Source of the DNA: Pseudomonadota bacterium
Lineage (GTDB): Bacteria > Pseudomonadota > Alphaproteobacteria > Rickettsiales > UBA1997
Reading direction: 5' to 3'
Assembly: GCA_009921385.1 (NCBI GenBank)
Contig: RFXY01000003.1
Location: 1-21,875, forward strand
DNA: 21,875 nt
Shown in pieces: positions 8,165 through 14,343 of this stretch (position 1 is its first letter; every line of letters starts with the position of its first letter). A program made the position numbers and the translations under genes. Below the pieces are notes generated by a model. The model was not told where the DNA came from. It was given only the letters and a program-made list of their open reading frames with translations, and did not search any database.

Positions 8165-9574
8165 ATGTCTAATTATAATTTCGATACCATTGTTATTGGC
8201 GGTGGCCCTGGTGGCTATGTTTGTGCTATTCGTTTGGCTCAACTTGGTTTTAAAGTTGCTTGTGTAGAAAAAGAAAAAACATTGGGCGGAACTTGCTTAA
8301 ATGTTGGTTGCATTCCTTCTAAAGCTTTACTTGAAGCTTCGCATAAATTTCATGATGCCACACATCATTTTCAACAAATAGGCATCAACACTACTGGTCT
8401 TAATGTTGAAATAGACAAATTAATGACTCATAAAAACAAAATTATCGCTGGCTTAACAAATGGCATCGCTGGTTTGTTTAAAAAAAATAAAGTGCATTCA
8501 ATTGGCGGTTTTGCTAGCTTTGTCGATAATCATACCATAGAAGTAACCAACAATCAAAACGAAAAAACTCAATACACCGCTCAAAACTTTGTCATTGCCA
8601 CTGGCTCCGAAGTTGCTTCTTTACCAAATGTGGTTATAGATGAAAAAATCATCGTCTCTTCTACTGGGGCTTTATCGCTAAGTGCAGTGCCAAAAAAACT
8701 GGTCGTCATTGGTGCTGGAGTTATTGGTTTAGAGCTTGGCTCAGTATGGCTTCGTTTGGGTGCAGAAGTTGAAGTGATAGAATATCTCAACACTACCACT
8801 CCCGCCCTAGATGCCGAGATATCTAAAAACTTTCAACGAACACTAGAAAAACAAGGCATGAAATTTCGCCTTTCCACCAAAGTGCAAGCAGTTGAAATTA
8901 TCGAAAATAATCAAGCTAAAATTGCCACTCAAACTGTTGATGGTTCGCAAAATCACGAAATTATTGCCGATGCAGTTTTGGTTGCGGTGGGCAGAAAACC
9001 CTACACTAAACACTTGGGTCTTGAAAAAATTGGTGTCAAAATTAACAACAAAGGCTTTATCGAAAACCATCATCTCAAAACCAATATCGACAATATTTTT
9101 GCAATCGGTGATGTTACTACCGGCCCAATGTTGGCACACAAAGCCGAAGATGAAGGTGTGATGGTTGCCGAAATTATTGCAGGTCAAAAACCGCACATCA
9201 ATTATAATTGCATTCCTAATGTTATCTACACCTACCCAGAAGTAGCTTGTGTTGGCAAAACAGAAGAAGAATTAAAAGCCGAAAATATTGCCTATAAAGT
9301 TGGTAAATTTTCAATGATGGCAAACTCTCGAGCCAGAGCCACTGCCGATGAACAAGGCTTTGTTAAAATTCTTTCTTGTGCCACTAGCGATAAAATTTTA
9401 GGTGCACACATCATTGCCAGAGAAGCCGGCAACACCATTCATGAAATCGTGGTCGCCCTCGAATTTGGCGGTAGTGCCGAAGATATTGCTCGAACTTGTC
9501 ATGCTCACCCAACCTACAACGAAGCAGTAAAAGAAGCTGCTTTGGCGGTTGATGGCAGGGCAATTCACTCTTAA
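8165..9574 (+). CDS. lpdA: Dihydrolipoyl dehydrogenase (E3)
   Basis: FAD-dependent disulfide oxidoreductase that reoxidises dihydrolipoamide in the pyruvate and 2-oxoglutarate dehydrogenase complexes (and the glycine cleavage system) and reduces NAD+. The 469-aa length is normal. It has the FAD motif VIGGGPGGY near residues 10-18, the redox disulfide in GGTCLNVGCIPSK (Cys44, Cys49), the NAD-binding VIGAGVIGLELGS near 183, the second FAD motif IFAIGDV, and the catalytic His-Glu pair in HAHPTYNEA near the C-terminus. No E1 or E2 genes are adjacent. Which complex it serves cannot be told. The SPFH gene follows 23 bp later and may be co-transcribed. Confidence 0.96.
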   Translation: MSNYNFDTIVIGGGPGGYVCAIRLAQLGFKVACVEKEKTLGGTCLNVGCIPSKALLEASHKFHDATHHFQQIGINTTGLNVEIDKLMTHKNKIIAGLTNGIAGLFKKNKVHSIGGFASFVDNHTIEVTNNQNEKTQYTAQNFVIATGSEVASLPNVVIDEKIIVSSTGALSLSAVPKKLVVIGAGVIGLELGSVWLRLGAEVEVIEYLNTTTPALDAEISKNFQRTLEKQGMKFRLSTKVQAVEIIENNQAKIATQTVDGSQNHEIIADAVLVAVGRKPYTKHLGLEKIGVKINNKGFIENHHLKTNIDNIFAIGDVTTGPMLAHKAEDEGVMVAEIIAGQKPHINYNCIPNVIYTYPEVACVGKTEEELKAENIAYKVGKFSMMANSRARATADEQGFVKILSCATSDKILGAHIIAREAGNTIHEIVVALEFGGSAEDIARTCHAHPTYNEAVKEAALAVDGRAIHS

Positions 9575-9597
9575 AATTATTAATCATTTATATTTAT

Positions 9598-10626
9598 ATG
9601 CTATTTCTCTCTATTTCAATTGTCATTTTCGCCATAATTTTACTTTTATCAATTGTTATTGTTAATCAGCAAAACTTAGCAATTGTGCAAAGATTAGGTA
9701 AATTTCTCAAAGTGAGCCAACCGGGTTTAAATTTTTTAATACCACTTATCGATTCTGTAGCAGGAAGAATAAGCCTAAGAGTAAATCAACTCGATGTTAA
9801 GGTAGAAACAAAAACAGAAGACAATGTTTTTTTGCATGTAATGGTCTCTGTGCAATTTTTTGTGCAACCCGAAAAAGTTTATGAAGCATTCTATAAATTA
9901 CAAGATCCTAAACAGCAAATAACCGCTTTTGTGTTTGATGTAGTAAGAGCCAGAGTTCCAAAAATAAAATTAGACGATGTTTTTGAAAAAAAAGATGAAA
10001 TTGCAAATGCAGTAAAAGAAGAGCTTTCTTCGGTAATGAATGAGTTTGGCTATGGCATTTTAAAAGCTTTGGTAACCGATATTGATCCAGATAAAAAAGT
10101 CAAAGAAGCAATGAACGAAATCAATGTTGCCCAAAGAATGAGGGTAGCAGCCACCGAAAAAGGTGAAGCCGAAAGAATTATAAAGGTCAAATCAGCCGAG
10201 GCCGATGCTCAAAGCAAAGCTTTGCAAGGCAAAGGCATGGCCGATCAAAGAACAGCCATAATCCATGGCTTAAAAGATTCTGTTGCCGATTTTAAAGGAT
10301 CACTTCCCGCTTTGCAAGAACAAGATATTTTAAATCTAGTATTAGTAACTCAATATTTTGATACCTTAAAAGATCTTGGCTTATCTGCCAACAACAACAC
10401 CATCATGATTCCTCACTCACCAAGTGCAATTGGCGATATTATGCAACAATTTAGCAATTCTTTGCTAGCAACTAGCAAAGCAAGAGAACCCATCTCAGCA
10501 AGAGATTCTATACCATCAAAAAAACCTATATCGCCCGACATAAACAAATCATACGATGAAAAACAACAACATCAAAAAATCACTTCTCAAACAACACAAA
10601 ATAATCAAGATCCTTGGCAAAGTTAA
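9598..10626 (+). CDS. SPFH/band-7 family membrane protein (stomatin/HIR-like)
   Basis: A 342-aa protein with an N-terminal hydrophobic anchor (residues 1-24), then the SPFH domain opening with NQQNLAIVQRLGKFLKVSQPGLNFLIP. A conserved stretch follows (ATEKGEAERIIKVKSAEADAQSKALQGKGMADQR), predicted as coiled coil. It ends in a polar, Ser/Lys/Gln-rich tail after about residue 285. The pattern is closest to stomatin/hypersensitive-induced-response-like SPFH proteins, which oligomerise on membranes as scaffolds or cages and often modulate membrane proteases. Lack of a C-terminal membrane segment and the overall order argue against HflK/HflC. No NfeD partner gene is adjacent. The exact role is unknown. 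Confidence 0.85.
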   Translation: MLFLSISIVIFAIILLLSIVIVNQQNLAIVQRLGKFLKVSQPGLNFLIPLIDSVAGRISLRVNQLDVKVETKTEDNVFLHVMVSVQFFVQPEKVYEAFYKLQDPKQQITAFVFDVVRARVPKIKLDDVFEKKDEIANAVKEELSSVMNEFGYGILKALVTDIDPDKKVKEAMNEINVAQRMRVAATEKGEAERIIKVKSAEADAQSKALQGKGMADQRTAIIHGLKDSVADFKGSLPALQEQDILNLVLVTQYFDTLKDLGLSANNNTIMIPHSPSAIGDIMQQFSNSLLATSKAREPISARDSIPSKKPISPDINKSYDEKQQHQKITSQTTQNNQDPWQS

Positions 10627-10677
10627 AAAATTTTAAAATCTTTAAGGCAATAGTGTCAAAATATTTTAAATTAGTGT

Positions 10678-10705
10678 TTGCATTTTGTTTTTATGGTTTT
10701 AAAAT
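10678..10705 (+). promoter_or_regulatory. Candidate promoter with long leader to acpP
   Basis: TTGCAT (10678-10683) and TAAAAT (10700-10705) are spaced 16 bp apart, close to the lon and dnaN candidates. If used, the transcript would start near 10712 and carry a leader of about 175 nt containing the large hairpin at 10738-10804 before the acpP ATG at 10888. A nearer promoter for acpP was not convincingly seen. Confidence is low because A+T-rich DNA yields such matches easily. Confidence 0.3.
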
Positions 10706-10733
10706 TGTTTCTTACCAAAATTAAGTTGCGGCT

Positions 10734-10808
10734 TTGAAAGTTAAATTATTATTCATCTTATTTTTTGTTTTCAAATAAAAACAAGATGAATAATAATTTA
10801 ACTTGCAA
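10734..10808. repeat. Long perfect inverted repeat upstream of acpP
   Basis: The arms 10738-10759 and 10783-10804 are perfectly complementary over 22 bp and extend to 26 bp (10734-10808) with one mismatch. The loop is 23 nt. The stem is almost all A/T and is not followed by a T-run, so it is not a typical intrinsic terminator. It could be a structured 5' leader, an RNase III target, a protein-binding site or a relic of a palindromic mobile element. No copy is seen elsewhere in the window. Confidence 0.85.
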
Positions 10809-10887
10809 TTGTCGCGAATTTGTAGTGCTAATTGTTGGCAATACCATTAATTAGTTAAGTTTTATTTTATTAATCAAATTTTATTTT

Positions 10888-11130
10888 ATGACTAACAACA
10901 ACGAGATACTCGAAAGAGTAAAAAAAATTATCATTAATCATTTAGGTGTCGACGAAGCAAAAGTGGTTGAAGCTGCTAATTTTATCGACGATTTAGGTGC
11001 CGATAGCCTTGATCAGGTAGAGCTTGTTATGGCTTTCGAAGAAGAATTCGGCATTGAAATACCAGATGATGCTGCCGAAAAAATCGTTACCGTCGGTAAT
11101 GCTGTAAAATATATTTCTGAAAATATGTAA
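10888..11130 (+). CDS. acpP: Acyl carrier protein
   Basis: An 80-aa acidic protein carrying growing fatty acyl chains on a 4'-phosphopantetheine arm for type II fatty-acid synthesis, phospholipid and lipid A assembly. The attachment motif [12 protein letters not shown] is present with Ser40 as the modified residue, followed by the recognition-helix acidic run [12 protein letters not shown]. Length and sequence are standard. It stands alone here, without the frequent fabD-fabG-fabF neighbours, and is bracketed by two inverted repeats, suggesting its own transcription unit. It has no Shine-Dalgarno sequence; the ATG follows TTTTATTTT. Confidence 0.97.
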   Translation: MTNNNEILERVKKIIINHLGVDEAKVVEAANFIDDLGADSLDQVELVMAFEEEFGIEIPDDAAEKIVTVGNAVKYISENM

Positions 11131-11131
11131 T

Positions 11132-11179
11132 TAATCTAAATCGATATTTAGATTATCAAGTTTTTGAGCATCTAAATAT
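11132..11179. promoter_or_regulatory. Cluster of ATCTAAAT motifs, possible operator or hairpin
   Basis: Just after the acpP stop, a 10-bp inverted repeat (11132-11141 with 11146-11155, 4-nt loop) is followed by TCAAGTTTTT, which could act as a weak terminator. It overlaps three related sites: ATCTAAATCG (11134-11143), ATATTTAGAT, the inverse of ATCTAAATAT (11144-11153), and ATCTAAATAT (11170-11179). They lie directly upstream of a TATAAA at 11189-11194. A DNA-binding site controlling argG is possible; the protein is unknown. Confidence 0.4.
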
Positions 11180-11194
11180 CAATTTAAATATAAA
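11164..11194 (+). promoter_or_regulatory. Weak candidate promoter of argG
   Basis: TTGAGC (11164-11169) and TATAAA (11189-11194) are 19 bp apart, longer than ideal. If TATAAA is a real -10, transcription would begin near 11201, immediately before the terminator hairpin at 11212-11234. The -35 match is poor. Confidence 0.2.
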
Positions 11195-11211
11195 AACACC
11201 AAAATTTTCTG

Positions 11212-11241
11212 GCCACTTTTGCAAAAAAAGTGGCTTTTTCT
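11212..11241 (+). terminator. Intrinsic terminator immediately before argG
   Basis: GCCACTTTT (11212-11220) pairs perfectly with AAAAGTGGC (11226-11234) around a 5-nt loop, followed directly by TTTTTCTTT. This is a classic Rho-independent terminator. The T-rich tail runs up to the argG ATG at 11252, so the terminator occupies what would be the argG leader. It most simply ends the acpP transcript, but any argG transcript started upstream must pass through it. Confidence 0.85.
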
Positions 11242-11251
11242 TTATTTTTTT

Positions 11252-12469
11252 ATGTCTAATACCAAAATAAAAAAAGTTGTTCTCGCCTACTCTGGCGGTT
11301 TGGACACTTCTGTGATTCTTAAATGGTTACAAGAAACCTATGCTTGCGAAGTAATTACTTTTACTGCCGATTTAGGTCAAGGAGAAGAGCTAGAACCCGC
11401 CCGAAAAAAAGCACAAATGCTGGGGGTTAAACAAATTTTCATCGAAGATTTACGCGAAGAATTTGTCAGAGATTATGTTTTTCCAATGTTTCGTGCAAAC
11501 ACAGTCTATGAAGGCACTTATCTTTTAGGCACTTCTATCGCCCGACCTCTTATTGCAAAAAGACAAATAGAAATCGCCAAAATGGTTGGTGCAGATGCAG
11601 TTGCTCATGGTGCAACAGGCAAAGGCAACGATCAAGTGCGATTTGAGCTTGGTTATTATGCCAACAATCCTCACATCAAAATTATTGCTCCTTGGCGAGA
11701 ATGGCAATTAAATTCAAGGCAAAAACTGATAGAATATGCCATGCAACACCAAATACCAGTTGCCACCGACAAAATGGGTGAATCGCCTTATTCGGTCGAT
11801 GCTAACCTGCTTCACACTTCTAGCGAAGGCAAGGTTTTAGAAGATCCATCTCTGCCAGCTCCAGAATATGTTTATCAACGCACAGTCAACCCAAAGCAAG
11901 CTCCCAATCAGGCAACCGAAATTGAGCTAGAATTTATTGCAGGCAATCCAGTTGCTATCAATTCACAAAAAATGACTCCTGCCGAAATTCTGACCGCCCT
12001 TAACAAACTAGGTGGAGAAAACGGAATCGGCAGACTCGATTTGGTTGAAAACCGCTTTGTTGGTATGAAATCAAGAGGGGTCTACGAAACTCCTGGTGGC
12101 TCTATTTTGCTGGTCGCTCATCGTGCTATCGAATCTATTGCTCTTGATAGAGAAGCGGCACATTTAAAAGACGAATTAATGCCCAAATATGCTAGCCTAA
12201 TTTATAACGGTTTTTGGTTTTCACCAGAGCGATTAATGCTACAAGCCTTAATCGATAAAAGCCAAGAAAATGTCGAAGGCAAAGTAAAACTTGAGCTCTA
12301 CAAGGGCAACATCACAGTCTTGGGTCGTCAGTCAAATAAAAGTCTTTATTCTATGCAACATGTCACTTTCGAAGAAGATGATGGTGCCTACAATCAACAA
12401 GATGCCAACGGTTTTATTAAACTAAATGCTTTACGCCTTCGCATCGGCAAAATGAATGGTGGTTTTTAA
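11252..12469 (+). CDS. argG: Argininosuccinate synthase
   Basis: Joins citrulline and aspartate with ATP to make argininosuccinate, the penultimate step of arginine synthesis. From ATG 11252 it is 405 aa, the usual length. The ATP pyrophosphatase P-loop AYSGGLDTS (residues 12-20), [31 protein letters not shown] (citrulline/ATP site) and SPYSVDANL are all present. An in-frame TTG at 11219 would extend it through the terminator stem and is rejected. argH and other arg genes are not nearby. The start lies 17 nt after a terminator stem, inside its T-rich tail, and has no Shine-Dalgarno sequence. Expression could be leaderless, attenuated, or from a promoter not recognised here. Confidence 0.96.
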   Translation: MSNTKIKKVVLAYSGGLDTSVILKWLQETYACEVITFTADLGQGEELEPARKKAQMLGVKQIFIEDLREEFVRDYVFPMFRANTVYEGTYLLGTSIARPLIAKRQIEIAKMVGADAVAHGATGKGNDQVRFELGYYANNPHIKIIAPWREWQLNSRQKLIEYAMQHQIPVATDKMGESPYSVDANLLHTSSEGKVLEDPSLPAPEYVYQRTVNPKQAPNQATEIELEFIAGNPVAINSQKMTPAEILTALNKLGGENGIGRLDLVENRFVGMKSRGVYETPGGSILLVAHRAIESIALDREAAHLKDELMPKYASLIYNGFWFSPERLMLQALIDKSQENVEGKVKLELYKGNITVLGRQSNKSLYSMQHVTFEEDDGAYNQQDANGFIKLNALRLRIGKMNGGF

Positions 12470-12484
12470 CAGCATAATCAATCA

Positions 12485-12706
12485 ATTCCCCTTCCTTTGG
12501 AAATGGCAAACTTGGCAGTATTTGCAAGCAGTTCTCGATGCAAAATTCCCTGAACTAATGAAGGGGTGGCCGCGATAGCGGACGGGGTAGTGTCGGCAAA
12601 CAAAACTGGGATTTGCTTGAATTGGCATCGGCGATCGTCTCCCGACACTACCCCGTCGGGCTTCGCCCGCCACCCCTTCCACAGGAAGGGGAATTTTGCA
12701 TCGAGA
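12485..12706. repeat. G+C-rich palindromic element, MITE/REP-like
   Basis: This element fills most of the 275-bp gap between argG and the permease gene. The left arm (12533-12596) and right arm (12642-12706) are imperfect inverted copies sharing TCTCGATGCAAAATTCCC, GAAGGGGTGGC and GACGGGGTAGTGTCGG, separated by a 45-nt centre. Differences between arms sit in the tips of small hairpins: CCGC-GATA-GCGG (12570-12581) replaces CGGGC-TTC-GCCCG (12657-12669). The right arm has another perfect hairpin, CCCCTTCC-ACA-GGAAGGGG (12673-12691). A further degenerate half-unit starts at 12485 (ATTCCCCTTCCTTTGG). G+C is over half by my count in the left arm, far above the surroundings. It resembles repeated palindromic elements; no transposase is present. 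It may also terminate transcription. Confidence 0.85.
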
Positions 12707-12744
12707 GCTATTTGCCAACACTACGATTTATTTAATTAAAACCA

Positions 12745-13782
12745 ATGTTTATGATTTTAAAACCAGATCTAAAAAAATATTTTTTTGGAACAGTCCTGTG
12801 TTTTTTTATTGCCTTTGTTGCTATAAAAATTTCGTTTTTGCCTTTCGCTCCTTTTACTTTGCAAAACAATATTCATCCAATTAGTTCCGAAATTATTGCC
12901 ATTTTACTTGGCATTTTCATTAGCAACATCATCAAAATACCTAGCAATTTTGGTGCTGGCATAGATTTTACCGTAAAAGATGTTTTGGCAATTGCCATTA
13001 TTTTGCTTGGAGCGAAGCTTAATTTGCAATATATCATCAAATCTTCTTCTGCTATTTTTATTATCGATATTATTTCGGTAATATTAAATTTACTTATCGG
13101 CATTTGGGTTTGCCATAAATTAAAACTAGAAAAAAACATTGCCATTCTTTTGATAATCGGCAATGCCATTTGCGGAAGTTCGGCAATTATCGTGCTTGCT
13201 CCACTTATTAAGGCTAGTCAGCACCAAATTTCTGTTGCCTTAATTGTTAGCTCTTTTCTTGGCTTGCTTGCTATTTTTATCTATCCTGTTTTGGGTAATT
13301 TTTTAAAAATAGATCATCAGGTTTTTGGCATCTGGGCTGGCTCAACCGTGCAATCTGTGCCACAAGTTTTGGCAACTGGCTTCACTTTTAGCCAAGAAGC
13401 GGGCGATTTGGCAATAATTACTAAGTTAATAAAAGTTTTATTGCTAGCACCAACTGTTTTTTTGATTATGCTCGTAAGAAAAGAAAAAAATCAAGAAAAA
13501 AAACAATTACACAAATATATTCCGCCTTTTATTTTTGGTTTTTTAATTATGATGCTACTTAATTCTTTTAATTTATTTAACTATACACTTTACAATTATA
13601 AAATTCATAATATAATCGCCGACATTAGCAACATTTTGCTTACTGCAACCATGGTTGGCATCGGCTTAAAAACCAATTTAAAAACTTGTGTAAATGTTGC
13701 TGTTAAGCCATTAATGGCGGGGGCAATTTGTTGTGCCACCACCGCCACATTAATGCTTTATTTAATCAAATTCTTATTATGA
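12745..13782 (+). CDS. YeiH/UPF0324 family membrane protein, putative sulfite/sulfate exporter
   Basis: A 345-aa polytopic protein with about ten hydrophobic segments and few charged residues between them. Family marks include the segment IAIILLGAKLN, GNAICGSSAIIVLAPLIKA (UPF0324 usually shows CG.SAI..AP.I.A) and a central WAGSTVQSVPQVLATG followed by KLIKVLLLAPT. UPF0324 members such as YeiH and TauZ are predicted anion exporters; TauZ is tied to sulfonate breakdown, where sulfite or sulfate must leave the cell. Transport of sulfite here is inferred from the cysteine dioxygenase gene, which overlaps it by ATGA. The family is clear, the substrate is not. ATG 12745 or ATG 12751 could be the start. 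The gene directly follows the palindromic element. Confidence 0.8.
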   Translation: MFMILKPDLKKYFFGTVLCFFIAFVAIKISFLPFAPFTLQNNIHPISSEIIAILLGIFISNIIKIPSNFGAGIDFTVKDVLAIAIILLGAKLNLQYIIKSSSAIFIIDIISVILNLLIGIWVCHKLKLEKNIAILLIIGNAICGSSAIIVLAPLIKASQHQISVALIVSSFLGLLAIFIYPVLGNFLKIDHQVFGIWAGSTVQSVPQVLATGFTFSQEAGDLAIITKLIKVLLLAPTVFLIMLVRKEKNQEKKQLHKYIPPFIFGFLIMMLLNSFNLFNYTLYNYKIHNIIADISNILLTATMVGIGLKTNLKTCVNVAVKPLMAGAICCATTATLMLYLIKFLL

Positions 13783-14321
13783 AAATTACCAGTTTAAAAC
13801 AATTAGTACAAGAACTAAATAATTGTCAAGATGGCAATTTTGGCAACACTTTAACTCGTCTAGAACTTTCTGCCAATCAAATTGCTCATATCGAACAAAT
13901 TTGCCATTGGAAAGAAGGTTTTTATTCACGAAATCTCATTCATCGCACCGATAAATATGAGGCTTTGTTTTTATGTTGGCAACCACAAAATATTTCTTCT
14001 ATTCATAATCATGCAGGGCAAGATTGTTGGGTAAAAATATTACAAGGAACATGCGAAGAAAAACTTTATCTCATCGACGAAACAAACCAGCATTTAAAAC
14101 TATTAAGCAGTAGTATCACAACGAAAGGCACCTACACCTACATCAACGATAACATTGGCCTACATTCAATTCAAAATATCGGTGAAAACAAAATGATCAC
14201 CTTACATATTTATTCAAACCCAATAGATAGCTGTTTTGTTTATAACAACAGCACTCACGAAAAAAAATTAGTGCAAACCAAATATGATAAAAGCTTATCT
14301 GATCTGCCACTAGATTTTTAA
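13779..14321 (+). CDS. Cysteine dioxygenase type I
   Basis: A cupin-fold, non-haem Fe(II) enzyme that oxidises cysteine with O2 to cysteine sulfinate. The 180-aa protein has the three iron-ligand histidines: His76 and His78 in SIHNHAG, and His129 in YINDNIGLHSIQN. It also has the substrate-carboxylate arginine (Arg51 in YSRNLI) and Tyr145 in LHIYSNP. Cys83 lies where mammalian enzymes have Cys93, which cross-links to the tyrosine; most bacterial enzymes are known to have glycine there. Start ATG 13779 overlaps the permease stop by 4 bp (ATGA). An upstream in-frame start at 13728 would lie inside the permease and is rejected. Cysteine sulfinate is normally transaminated to pyruvate and sulfite, which fits an exporter partner. 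The gene converges with the minus-strand operon across 22 bp. Confidence 0.9.
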   Translation: MKITSLKQLVQELNNCQDGNFGNTLTRLELSANQIAHIEQICHWKEGFYSRNLIHRTDKYEALFLCWQPQNISSIHNHAGQDCWVKILQGTCEEKLYLIDETNQHLKLLSSSITTKGTYTYINDNIGLHSIQNIGENKMITLHIYSNPIDSCFVYNNSTHEKKLVQTKYDKSLSDLPLDF

Positions 14322-14343
14322 GCAGTTCTACAAGAAGGGTAAT

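Noticed and set aside
10627..10887. tRNA or small structured RNA gene in the SPFH-acpP gap
   Set aside because: No cloverleaf or T-loop sequence (GTTCRA) was seen; only the long A/T inverted repeat is supported.
11219..11251. TTG start extending argG by eleven residues
   Set aside because: The extension is translation of the terminator stem and T-run; ArgG family similarity begins after the ATG at 11252.
12482..12721. A 79-aa minus-strand open frame across the palindromic element
   Set aside because: It simply translates both arms of the inverted repeat and their hairpins, has no recognisable domain, and its Arg/Pro-rich composition reflects the G+C-rich repeat.
12696..12884. A 62-aa plus-strand open frame overlapping the permease start
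   Set aside because: It lies in another frame of the permease gene and begins inside the repeat; no supporting features.
13728..13778. Upstream start extending cysteine dioxygenase by 17 residues
   Set aside because: It lies inside the permease reading frame; the ATGA overlap start at 13779 fits family length and operon pattern.
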